Of a stretch of 6,078 nt of DNA, positions 1 to 5,988 are shown piece after piece. The notes beneath the pieces were generated by a model, which did not search any database, was not told the origin of the DNA, and worked only from the letters and a program-made list of their open reading frames with translations. How positions within the stretch are numbered: position 1 is the first letter of the stretch; each line of letters opens with the position of its first letter. The stretch covers positions 1-6,078 of the forward strand of contig CAKUFB010000172.1 of NCBI GenBank assembly GCA_934647145.1. Reading direction: 5' to 3'. The position numbers were made by a program, and so were the translations under genes. The DNA comes from an uncultured Clostridia bacterium. Lineage in GTDB: Bacteria > Bacillota > Clostridia > Christensenellales > Aristaeellaceae.

Positions 1-14
1 TCTTAGATTTCAGC

Positions 15-66
15 AAAAACTGGTGAGGGTGGCCGTGGCGGGGGAGCTTGCTTCCCCGTCCACCAG
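15..66 (-). terminator. Possible leftward terminator of the germination operon (weak)
   Basis: Read on the minus strand, CTGGTG (66-61) can pair with CACCAG (25-20), enclosing the GC-rich hairpin at 39-58. The outer stem is followed by five T residues (19-15). This is the only T-run-after-stem arrangement I find downstream of the C-subunit gene in its own direction. The outer stem is only 6 bp and the enclosed loop is long and partly unpaired, so the call is tentative. The true terminator could lie outside the window. Confidence 0.3.
35..63. repeat. GC-rich inverted repeat (hairpin) at left edge
   Basis: Bases 40-46 pair with 51-57 around a CTTG loop, with one G-T pair. C39-G58 and then GTGG (35-38) with CCAC (60-63) extend the stem past a single bulged T. 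This is the first of three inverted repeats before base 120. No T run follows it on the plus strand, so by itself it is not a rightward terminator. It may be part of a structured transcript end. Confidence 0.45.
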
Positions 67-91
67 CTTGTCAAAACTTTTTGACAAGCTG
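64..91. repeat. Perfect 13-bp-arm palindrome
   Basis: CAGCTTGTCAAAA (64-76) is the exact reverse complement of TTTTGACAAGCTG (79-91), with only CT between them. As RNA it would fold with about 12 bp and a 4-nt loop. As DNA it resembles a dyad-symmetric protein site. It abuts the terminator hairpin with no spacer. It could be an accessory terminator stem, a dispersed intergenic repeat or an operator, and the window alone does not decide. Confidence 0.6.
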
Positions 92-120
92 AGACCGCCG
101 CACAGCCGGTGGTCTTTTTT
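92..120 (+). terminator. Rho-independent terminator, rightward
   Basis: AGACCGCCG (92-100) pairs with CGGTGGTCT (107-115) through 9 bp including one G-T pair, with a CACAGC loop. A run of six T residues (115-120) follows. The orientation means it ends transcription coming from a gene to the left of the window. It lies just beyond the stop codon of the convergent receptor C gene, so it also protects that operon from read-through antisense transcription. Confidence 0.75.
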
Positions 121-127
121 CTGTCCG

Positions 128-1276
128 TCAGGTCTGCGCCTCGGAAAAGGAAAGCTGATAGCTGACCTGCGCCTGAGGAAAGCGCTCCTGCCAGGCGTAG
201 TCCAGCCAGGCGCGGGTGGTCAGGAACTGGGACGCGGCGTAGAGCGCGTAGTTAAAGGGATCTACGCTCAGGCGCTGACAAATCGCGGTGACCTCGTTCA
301 ATTCGTCCAGCATCTGCCGCTGGATGACCTCCCGCTTCGGAAAGCGGTCGGTGGCCAGCACGCGCAGGGAAAGCGCCACGTCGATCTGCGGCGCGTCGCC
401 CGAGAGATCCACGCGGATCTGGGGGCCCTTCAGGACGCGGATGCGCACCACCACGTCCTGACAGCTGTAGCTGAAGGCGTTGAGCCGGCCGGAGAGCATG
501 CCGACCAGCTTGGTCTGCGCGCCGGTCAGCGTACCCACCATGCTGCCCCGCCTGAACAGCGCCAGGCCGAGGTATTCGTTTTGATTGGGGCCGTCCCGGT
601 CGATTTCGCCGGGCAGCTCGTCGCCCATGCGCCGGGCGGGATGACCGTCGGTGTGCTCGCCGGAGCGCGCGGCCAGTATGGCGACCGGGTCGCCGTAGAT
701 CGACGTGACCGCGTAAAACACGTCGGCCAGCGTCGAGGAGGGCGTGTAGCCCAGGCTCTGATAGTGCTCCAGCTCCGCCGTCATGGCGCGGGAGAGCCGC
801 GTGCCGATGACCGGGCGCTGCGCCTCGAGAAAATCCTTGGCCGAGCCCCGGCAGACGATGCAGCTGGCGGCGGCGTAGAGCTGATAGGTGAACACCATTT
901 CGCGCAGGATCTCGCTGAAGCCTTCGTCGCGGGCCGTTTCCTCGGAAAAGACCACCGTCTTGAGCTGCGAAAGCTGCAGCGAGTAGGGCACGGTGGCCGT
1001 CAGCATGTCCAGCGCCTCGGTAAAGCTCCTGCCCACCGCCGAGGTAATCAGGTAGTCGTCGCTCGAATTGCTGCCTCCCCCCTCCTTGCGGCCGCTTTCG
1101 GATCTGCCGCCCAGCGAAGGGATCTGCGCGGTCAGCCGGTATTCCTTTTCCCCCAGCTTTTCCACGCCCAGGGAGAGCGCGTAGGCCTGGCTCTCCACCT
1201 GAGAGGACGCGTCGCCCGCGCACCCGGTCAGCGCGAGTGTTCCCAGCGCGAGCAGCGCAGCCAGTACTCTCTTCAT
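128..1276 (-). CDS. gerAC: Spore germination receptor C subunit, lipoprotein (GerAC/GerKC-like, Ger(x)C family)
   Basis: This is the lipid-anchored subunit of a GerA-type nutrient receptor, expected on the outer face of the spore inner membrane. The 382-aa product begins with a lipoprotein signal: positive MKR, a hydrophobic Ala/Leu stretch, then lipobox LTGC with Cys19 as the lipidation site. An N-terminal domain follows, with the family-like segment YALSLGVEK (32-40), then a Ser/Gly-rich loop (about 54-74). The central region has the typical EYLGLALFRRGSMVGTL (234-250). A C-terminal domain includes LSVDPFNYA and the W357/W363 region. Length is normal for the family. The start is set by the lipoprotein signal, an AAGGAGGG site at 1287-1294 and a 4-nt ATGA overlap with the B gene; longer in-frame extensions are not credible. 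The usual Trp-Asp after the lipid Cys is replaced by Ala-Gly-Asp. The symbol denotes family and position in the A-B-C order, not proven orthology to gerA over gerB or gerK. Confidence 0.9.
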   Translation of the reverse strand: MKRVLAALLALGTLALTGCAGDASSQVESQAYALSLGVEKLGEKEYRLTAQIPSLGGRSESGRKEGGGSNSSDDYLITSAVGRSFTEALDMLTATVPYSLQLSQLKTVVFSEETARDEGFSEILREMVFTYQLYAAASCIVCRGSAKDFLEAQRPVIGTRLSRAMTAELEHYQSLGYTPSSTLADVFYAVTSIYGDPVAILAARSGEHTDGHPARRMGDELPGEIDRDGPNQNEYLGLALFRRGSMVGTLTGAQTKLVGMLSGRLNAFSYSCQDVVVRIRVLKGPQIRVDLSGDAPQIDVALSLRVLATDRFPKREVIQRQMLDELNEVTAICQRLSVDPFNYALYAASQFLTTRAWLDYAWQERFPQAQVSYQLSFSEAQT

Positions 1277-2313
1277 GCGCGCGCCGCCCTCCTTCTGACC
1301 GCGCCCGAAATCGTCAGCGCCCACAGCGGCGCGAGCTGCGCGGGATACGAGACCGCCCGGATGAGCCAGGCGTTTTCCTGCGCCGCGACCGGGGTGTAGA
1401 GCAGGCCCAGCACGCACGCCGCCCCGGCCAGCACGAACCGCTGCTCCTTCACCCGCGGGAAGCACCGGCCGAGCAGCCGCGCCGACATGCTCAGGCAGAA
1501 GCAGGCGCCGGTTAAAAGCCCTGTGTACACCACGATCATGTGCGGCAGCTGCAGCGACAGGCTGGTGCGTCCGTTGGACAGCAGCGTATCCAGGCGGAAA
1601 AACCGGGTGTGCTGCGCAAAGGGCATGGTGGGCGCGAGCATGCCGTAGAAGAGCGCCACGGTCAGCGTGAACAGCGTCACCTTGCCATAGGTACACGCCG
1701 CCGTGCGCCAGGAGCCGCAGAGCATCCAGATCGGCACCAGCAGCATGTTCACCCCCGCCAGGGCGACCGCCTCCCGCCCGATCGCCTCCGCGCCGTCGGC
1801 CAGCAGCGGCAGCAGCCACCGGGGCACGAACGAGTGGTACTGCACCGCCACGATCAGCAGAAGCAGCAGCGGCAGGAGCAGCACCCGCACCCGGCTCGCC
1901 CCGGCCACCGCCCGGCACCCGCACAGCGCGCACGCGCAGACCGCCGCCACCGTCGCCACATTGAGCCAGTTCTTGCTCTGACCGGACAGGGCGATATAGG
2001 TAGCCACGTCGATCAGCTCGGCCGCGCTCAGCGCCGCGCTGACCAGCAGAAACAGCGACAGGAGCACATAGTACGCCCCGCGCCCCGCCCTGCCGCCCGC
2101 GCGCGCCAGCAGTTCCTCCGGCTCGGCGCCCGGATACTGCCTTTCCAGCAGCCCGAGCGAGAGCAGCGCCGGCAAAAACCCCAGCGCCCCGACCAGATGC
2201 GTCAGCGCGAAGGCCCCGGTCAGCTGCGGCGTGTCGATGATCAGCGCGTAGCACAGCTTGAACCCCACGCCGATCACCCCCAGCGCGCCGGCCGATTTTT
2301 TGTCGATGGTCAT
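1273..2313 (-). CDS. gerAB: Spore germination receptor B subunit, permease-like (GerAB/GerKB family)
   Basis: This is the integral membrane subunit of the receptor. The GerAB family belongs to the amino acid-polyamine-organocation transporter superfamily and, in Bacillus subtilis, holds the germinant-binding pocket. The 346-aa product is overwhelmingly hydrophobic. I count about ten likely membrane helices, near residues 10-28, 35-54, 79-104, 118-138, 143-160, 184-204, 209-227, 254-277, 291-309 and 320-337. The tail is Arg-rich and presumably cytoplasmic. It is slightly short for the family (usually about 360 aa), and the sequence is divergent, so assignment rests on topology plus its place between clear A and C genes. 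The ATG at 2313 overlaps the A-gene stop (ATGA) and follows a purine-rich GGAAGGGGGA; an upstream in-frame extension to about 2493 would overlap the A gene deeply and is rejected. The ligand cannot be predicted. The protein is unusually rich in Cys (for example 126-133 and 271-273). Confidence 0.87.
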   Translation of the reverse strand: MTIDKKSAGALGVIGVGFKLCYALIIDTPQLTGAFALTHLVGALGFLPALLSLGLLERQYPGAEPEELLARAGGRAGRGAYYVLLSLFLLVSAALSAAELIDVATYIALSGQSKNWLNVATVAAVCACALCGCRAVAGASRVRVLLLPLLLLLIVAVQYHSFVPRWLLPLLADGAEAIGREAVALAGVNMLLVPIWMLCGSWRTAACTYGKVTLFTLTVALFYGMLAPTMPFAQHTRFFRLDTLLSNGRTSLSLQLPHMIVVYTGLLTGACFCLSMSARLLGRCFPRVKEQRFVLAGAACVLGLLYTPVAAQENAWLIRAVSYPAQLAPLWALTISGAVRRRAARA

Positions 2314-3818
2314 GCTTCCCCCTTCCCGCGCGGCCCCTCCCGATAGATCCACTGATCCGGGCGGGCGTAAAACAGCGCGCGCGTCTGCCTTTTCAGGCTC
2401 AGTCTCACCAGCACGTCCGGATTGTGCGGCCGCCAGGGCGCAATCGGCGCGAGGTAGGGCTGCCCCAGCGACCGCATGCTCGCCAGGTAGCACAGCGCCG
2501 CGCTGCTGGTCAGTATGATGCCGTACACCCCCATCAGCGCCCCGGCCAGTATGAACCCCAGCCGGATGATCTGCAGCCCGATGCCCATGCCGTAATTGGG
2601 CGCGGCGTAGTTGCCCAGGCCGGTCAGCGCCACCACGATGATCAGTATCGGGCTGATGATCGAGGCGGCCACAGCGGCCTGGCCCAGTATCAGCGCGCCC
2701 ACAATGCCGATCGTCGGGCCGATCAGGTTGGGAATGCGCGTGCTGGCCTCGTTAATCAGGTAAAACGAGCCCTCCATGATGAGGATTTCGACCAGTATCG
2801 GGAAGGGCACGTCCGCGCGGGTCTCGGCGATGCTGGTCAGCAGCCCCATCGGGATCATGTGCGGGTGAAACAGCGTCAGCGCCACGTACACCCCGGGCAG
2901 CAGCAGCGACAGGATCACGCCCAGAAACCGGATTACCCGCACGAACGAGCCGTACTGCCAGCGCATGAAGGTATCGTCCGGCGCGTGCAGCAGGTGAAAG
3001 ATCGTGACCGGCGCGATCAGCGCGTAGGGCGAGCCGTCCACCAGCAGCGCCAGCTGCCCGTCGCACAGCGCCCTGGCCGCGCGGTCGGGCCGCTCGGTCT
3101 CCAGCAGCTGGGGCAGCAGCGAGTGCGGATTGTCCTCGATGCACTGCATCAGCTCGCCCGTGCCCGGACACATGGGCGCGTCGATGGCCAGTATCCGCCG
3201 CTTGAGCTCGGCGATCAGCTCCGGCCGCGCCACCCCGTCCAGATACATCAGGCTCACCCGCGTGGGCAGCGCCGTGCCCACCGACAGCGTCTCCCCGATC
3301 AGCGACTCGCTGCGCACGATGCGCCGAATCAGCGTGATGTTGGTGCGCAGGTTTTCCACAAAGCCCTCCTGCGGCCCCAGCACGACCGACTCGGTATTGG
3401 TGCGGTCGACTCCGCGCTGAGGGTACCCCTGCGTGGCCAGCAGCAGTCCCCCTGCGCACCCGTCTGCCAGCAGCAGCGTCCTGCCGTCCAGTATTCCCCG
3501 GTTCGCCTCCTGCACAAGCTCGCACGTTTCCGCCTCGCCCACGGCCAGCATGCGCTCGCGAAGGGTCTCAAGCGGCTTTTCGCCCATCGCCGCATCCGCC
3601 CGCTGAAGCGGCTGCAGGATGAACTGGTCGATGCTCCTCTCCTGCGCCATGCCCTGCAGATAGACCAGCGCGCACCGCATTCCCCCGCACTCGAACAGCC
3701 GCGTCACCACGTCCCCGTTGAGCGGCGTCGAATACAGCTCCTCAAACCGCGTCAGGTTCTCGTCAAGGCTTTTCATCAGCTTTCCGCGCAGAAGCTCCTG
3801 CTTCGGCTTCTCCCCCAT
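2310..3818 (-). CDS. gerAA: Spore germination receptor A subunit (GerAA/GerKA-like, GerA family)
   Basis: This is the largest subunit of the nutrient receptor; in Bacillus GerAA oligomerises and is thought to form the ion-release channel. The 502-aa product has a soluble N-terminal half (about 1-290). Family hallmarks include TESVVLGPQEGFVENLRTNI (143-162), PTRVSLMYLDGVA (185-197) and ETERPDRAARAL (240-251). The membrane half has VIRFLGVILSLLLPGVYVAL (295-314), the PFPILVEILIMEGSFYL segment (338-354), a long hydrophobic block (366-401) with IVGALILGQAAV, and a final pair of helices (415-448). A soluble tail follows. Length is normal. ATG at 3818 is preferred because AGGAGG lies 6 nt upstream; a TTG six codons earlier would place that ribosome site inside the coding sequence. 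Where many relatives have LREAGVR, this protein has INEASTR (355-361). It leads an A-B-C operon with translational coupling and is preceded by a sigma-G-like promoter. The exact paralogue and the germinant are unknown. Confidence 0.95.
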   Translation of the reverse strand: MGEKPKQELLRGKLMKSLDENLTRFEELYSTPLNGDVVTRLFECGGMRCALVYLQGMAQERSIDQFILQPLQRADAAMGEKPLETLRERMLAVGEAETCELVQEANRGILDGRTLLLADGCAGGLLLATQGYPQRGVDRTNTESVVLGPQEGFVENLRTNITLIRRIVRSESLIGETLSVGTALPTRVSLMYLDGVARPELIAELKRRILAIDAPMCPGTGELMQCIEDNPHSLLPQLLETERPDRAARALCDGQLALLVDGSPYALIAPVTIFHLLHAPDDTFMRWQYGSFVRVIRFLGVILSLLLPGVYVALTLFHPHMIPMGLLTSIAETRADVPFPILVEILIMEGSFYLINEASTRIPNLIGPTIGIVGALILGQAAVAASIISPILIIVVALTGLGNYAAPNYGMGIGLQIIRLGFILAGALMGVYGIILTSSAALCYLASMRSLGQPYLAPIAPWRPHNPDVLVRLSLKRQTRALFYARPDQWIYREGPRGKGEA

Positions 3819-3824
3819 GCTTTT

Positions 3825-3830
3825 CCTCCT
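3825..3830 (-). promoter_or_regulatory. Ribosome binding site for the receptor A gene
   Basis: A perfect AGGAGG, extended as GGAAGGAGG, lies 6 nt before the ATG at 3818. It decides the start codon, because the alternative TTG at 3836 sits immediately upstream of this motif and has no site of its own. Confidence 0.85.
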
Positions 3831-3849
3831 TCCCAAAAACCGTTTTCTC

Positions 3850-3878
3850 CAGTATTCCCATACGCCGCCCGGCTATGC
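3850..3878 (-). promoter_or_regulatory. Putative forespore sigma-G promoter of the germination operon
   Basis: On the minus strand the -35 element GCATA (3878-3874) fits the sigma-G pattern GHATR. It is separated by exactly 17 nt from AATACTG (3856-3850), which matches five of seven positions of CATWHTA. The predicted transcript would start near 3843, leaving a leader of about 25 nt that contains the AGGAGG site. GerA-type operons in Bacillus subtilis are transcribed by sigma-G in the forespore, so position and function agree. The two mismatches at the edges of the -10 keep confidence moderate. Confidence 0.5.
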
Positions 3879-3899
3879 GCCTTCTTTGCGCAGCGGGAC

Positions 3900-3928
3900 T
3901 TGGCAGAAGCCCGGAAACGTGATATAAT
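3900..3928 (+). promoter_or_regulatory. Vegetative sigma-A promoter of murJ, extended -10
   Basis: TTGGCA (3900-3905, five of six to consensus) is followed after 17 nt by a perfect TATAAT (3923-3928). A TG dinucleotide one base upstream of the -10 (3920-3921) makes an extended -10. This AT-rich box stands out in a very GC-rich setting. Transcription should start near 3935, giving murJ a leader of about 37 nt. It points away from the germination operon and should drive murJ and the two downstream genes during growth. Confidence 0.85.
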
Positions 3929-3934
3929 AAGCTG

Positions 3935-3967
3935 ATGAATAAGCATATCGTGAAGCAAAGGGGCTGA
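3935..3967 (+). other. Possible 10-codon leaderless ORF in the murJ leader
   Basis: An ATG at 3935, coinciding with the predicted transcription start, opens a reading frame MNKHIVKQRG that stops with TGA at 3965-3967, four bases before the murJ TTG. It has no ribosome site of its own, so it could be read only as a leaderless message. It runs across the murJ ribosome binding site. It may be accidental; nothing else supports translation. Confidence 0.2.
3957..3963 (+). promoter_or_regulatory. Ribosome binding site for murJ
   Basis: AAAGGGG lies 8 nt before the TTG at 3972 and supports that start. The first in-frame ATG, at 4008, has only GC-rich sequence with no purine-rich site before it. Confidence 0.6.
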
Positions 3968-3971
3968 TCGT

Positions 3972-5519
3972 TTGGCAAAGAAGGCGGGCGGCGCGCTGCG
4001 CGCCACCATGGCCGTCACGCTGATTATTTTCGTCAGCAAGGCGGTCGGATTCATTCGGGAAATCGTGTTCGCGGCGTGCTTTGGCACCGGCGCGCAGATG
4101 GACGCGTACAACGCGGCCTACGGGCTGTATTATGTGCCGGTGCTGCTGTTCAATTCGTGCATTTCCTCCACGCTGATTCCGCTCTACATCCAGCGGCGCA
4201 GGGAGAAGGGCATAAAGAGCGCGAACCGCTTCGTCAGCAACGTGGTGAACCTGTTTATCCTGGCCGCGCTGGCCATTTCCGTGCTGATGATGCTGCTGTC
4301 CGGCCCGATCGTGCAGCTGACCTACTGGGGCTATGAGGCCGAAACGCGCGCGCTGATCGCCAGTCAGCTGCGGGTGATGCTGCCCTCTCTTCTGTTCCTG
4401 GTGACCTCGATCGTGCTCGCCTCGCTGCTCAACGCGCGGGAGAAGTATATCGCCGCGCAGCTGACCGGCTTTCCGCTGAACTTCTGCCTGATACTCGCCG
4501 CGGCCACGCTGGGCAAAAAATACGGCGCGACGGCGCTGTCCTGGGGCGTGTTCGTCTCGGGCGTCCTGCAGATGCTGGTGCTTCTGCCCTTCCTGCGCGG
4601 CCAGTACAGCTATTCCCTTCGCTTCGAATACAAAAGCCCGGTCATCCGCCGCATGCTGGCGCTGGCCGCCCCGGCCATCCTGAGCATGGCGGTCAACGAG
4701 CTCAACCACCTGATCGACCGCTCGCTGGCCTCGACGCTGCCCGCCGGCTGCCTCTCCGGCATGAACTACGGCTACAAGCTGATCATCTTCATGACCGGCG
4801 TGCTGGTCTACCCGCTGACCACGGTCATGTTCTCCAGGATGAGCGTACGCGCCGCCGAGCACGACAAAAAGGGCGTGTCGCGAATCGTCATGCAGTGCCT
4901 GGAGCTGCTCTCTCTCGTGCTGCTGCCGATCATCCTGCTATGCGCCATTCTGTCCACCGACGTCATCCGCCTGGTCTATCAGCGCGGCGCGTTCTCCGAT
5001 CAGTCGGTCGCCGTCACGGCCAGCGCGTTTCTGTTCTACGTGCTCGGCGTGTTCTTCTTCGGCGCGCGCGACATGCTCAACCGGGCCTTTCATTCGCTGC
5101 AGGACACCCGCACCACGCTGTACAATTCGCTTCTTACCGTGCTGCTCAACATCGCGCTCAACCTGATCCTGGTCAGGGCAATGGGTGTGGGCGGCCTTGC
5201 GCTGGCCACGTCGCTGTCGGCCGGGGTGGGCGCGGCGCTGCTGCTCGTACGCCTGCGCAAAAAGCTGGGGCGCATCGGCGGGCGCGAGTCGCTCGAGGAG
5301 CTGCTCAAGATCGGCGTGGGCGCGCTGTGCTGCGCGCTGGTGTGCCTGTTTTTGAACCGCCTGCTGCCCAGGGCGTACGGCGCGGGCATGATTTTCCTGC
5401 GCCTGGCCGTGTGCGCGGGCGTGCCGCTGGCCGCGTACGGCTGCATCGAGTACCTGCTGGGCTCCCGCCAGGTGCGCACGCTCTATCGCCTGGCCGCCCG
5501 GCGGCTGAAAAGGAGCTGA
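3972..5519 (+). CDS. murJ: Lipid II flippase MurJ (MviN family, MOP superfamily)
   Basis: MurJ moves the peptidoglycan precursor lipid II from the inner to the outer face of the cytoplasmic membrane. The 515-aa product is normal in length for the family and hydrophobic throughout, consistent with about 14 membrane helices. Family signatures include GFIREIVFAACFG (26-38) with Arg29, Asp44 in QMDAYNAAY (42-50), NELNHLIDRSLASTL (242-256), YQRGAFSDQS (336-345), and RDMLNRAFHSLQDTRT (366-381) followed by NIALNLILV. The loop between the halves (about 209-226) is basic and aromatic. Translation probably starts at TTG 3972 with an AAAGGGG site; starting at Met13 would trim the basic N-terminal end. 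It is the first gene of a rightward unit behind a sigma-A promoter, and its 3' end contains the next gene's ribosome site. MviN-family proteins also include sporulation flippases such as SpoVB, but the vegetative promoter and the MviN-type motifs favour a MurJ role. Confidence 0.92.
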   Translation: MAKKAGGALRATMAVTLIIFVSKAVGFIREIVFAACFGTGAQMDAYNAAYGLYYVPVLLFNSCISSTLIPLYIQRRREKGIKSANRFVSNVVNLFILAALAISVLMMLLSGPIVQLTYWGYEAETRALIASQLRVMLPSLLFLVTSIVLASLLNAREKYIAAQLTGFPLNFCLILAAATLGKKYGATALSWGVFVSGVLQMLVLLPFLRGQYSYSLRFEYKSPVIRRMLALAAPAILSMAVNELNHLIDRSLASTLPAGCLSGMNYGYKLIIFMTGVLVYPLTTVMFSRMSVRAAEHDKKGVSRIVMQCLELLSLVLLPIILLCAILSTDVIRLVYQRGAFSDQSVAVTASAFLFYVLGVFFFGARDMLNRAFHSLQDTRTTLYNSLLTVLLNIALNLILVRAMGVGGLALATSLSAGVGAALLLVRLRKKLGRIGGRESLEELLKIGVGALCCALVCLFLNRLLPRAYGAGMIFLRLAVCAGVPLAAYGCIEYLLGSRQVRTLYRLAARRLKRS

Positions 5520-5523
5520 CGGG

Positions 5524-5988
5524 ATGGCCGCTCCCTGGCGCGAAAGAGCCGAGGCGATCATCTGCGGCGCCTGGCCGAGGGCGTTTCTCCGCTGCGACCG
5601 GGGAGGCGGCCTGTACGTGACCAACGCGCCCCTGACGAGCGCGCAGCTTCACGATCTCGAGCGGGCGGGCTTTCGCGCGGAGCCCGCGGGCAGCCTGTGG
5701 CGGCTTCTGCCCGGCGAGGCGCTCGTCCGGGAGGCGGATGTCTGGCTGGCCCGGGAAGACGATCCCCTGCGCCTGCCCGCCCTTTTGGGGGCGCTGGACG
5801 AGGACTGGGCGCTGCTGTGCGAGGGGCTCAAGCGCCTGGAGCTGCCCGCGGACGAGGCGGCGCTGGCGCGATATGAAAAGCGGCTGCGGCAGCGCGCGGC
5901 CGAGTGCATGAGAACCCGTCAGGGCGGCGGACTGCTGTCGCTGTGCGGCCGCCTGCTCTTAAAAATAAGGAAGGAGAGAAATCCATGA
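5524..5988 (+). CDS. Conserved-looking hypothetical protein, 154 aa
   Basis: I do not recognise this protein. It starts 4 nt after murJ, with AGGAG at 5511-5515 inside the murJ end and an 8-nt spacer, so it is almost certainly co-transcribed. It has no signal peptide or membrane helix and is probably cytoplasmic. An N-terminal part (about 10-65) looks like a small alpha/beta unit: a strand GLYVTNAP (29-36), a helix LTSAQLHDLERAGF (37-50), and a Trp-containing strand LWRLLPGE (58-65). The middle is acidic and helical (80-125), and the tail is strongly basic (RLLLKIRKERN). Codon use and GC content match its neighbours, so it is not a recent arrival by that measure. Its stop overlaps the next start as ATGA, which suggests coupled production with the metallo-hydrolase. 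Function is unknown; linkage to lipid II export alone is not enough to infer a cell-wall role. Confidence 0.8.
   Translation: MAAPWRERAEAIICGAWPRAFLRCDRGGGLYVTNAPLTSAQLHDLERAGFRAEPAGSLWRLLPGEALVREADVWLAREDDPLRLPALLGALDEDWALLCEGLKRLELPADEAALARYEKRLRQRAAECMRTRQGGGLLSLCGRLLLKIRKERNP

Noticed and set aside
23..1399. A 458-codon plus-strand frame across the receptor C gene and the left edge
   Set aside because: It runs through the terminator hairpins, has compositionally odd protein sequence, and lies antisense to a lipoprotein gene with clear family features.
128..2254. A 708-codon frame fusing an upstream segment to the C subunit
   Set aside because: The part before 1276 is out-of-frame shadow of the B gene. 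The lipoprotein signal peptide and RBS fix the start at 1276.
1273..2493. A longer B-subunit gene starting near 2493
   Set aside because: The extra 60 residues would overlap the A gene in another frame and are Ala/Gly/Arg-rich shadow sequence. The ATG at 2313 has the ATGA overlap and begins directly before the first membrane helix.
2424..3935. A 503-codon open frame on the plus strand opposite the receptor A gene
   Set aside because: Its translation is rich in Arg, Gln, His and Pro with no domain or membrane pattern, as expected for the complement of a GC-rich hydrophobic gene. The minus-strand product is an unmistakable GerA-family protein with RBS and promoter.
3819..3971. A riboswitch or T-box in the divergent intergenic region
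   Set aside because: Predicted leaders are about 25 and 37 nt, too short for any known riboswitch, and no terminator-antiterminator pair is visible.
3873..4862. A 329-codon minus-strand frame inside murJ
   Set aside because: It is a His/Gln/Arg-rich shadow of murJ that would also cover the murJ promoter; no credible start or family resemblance.
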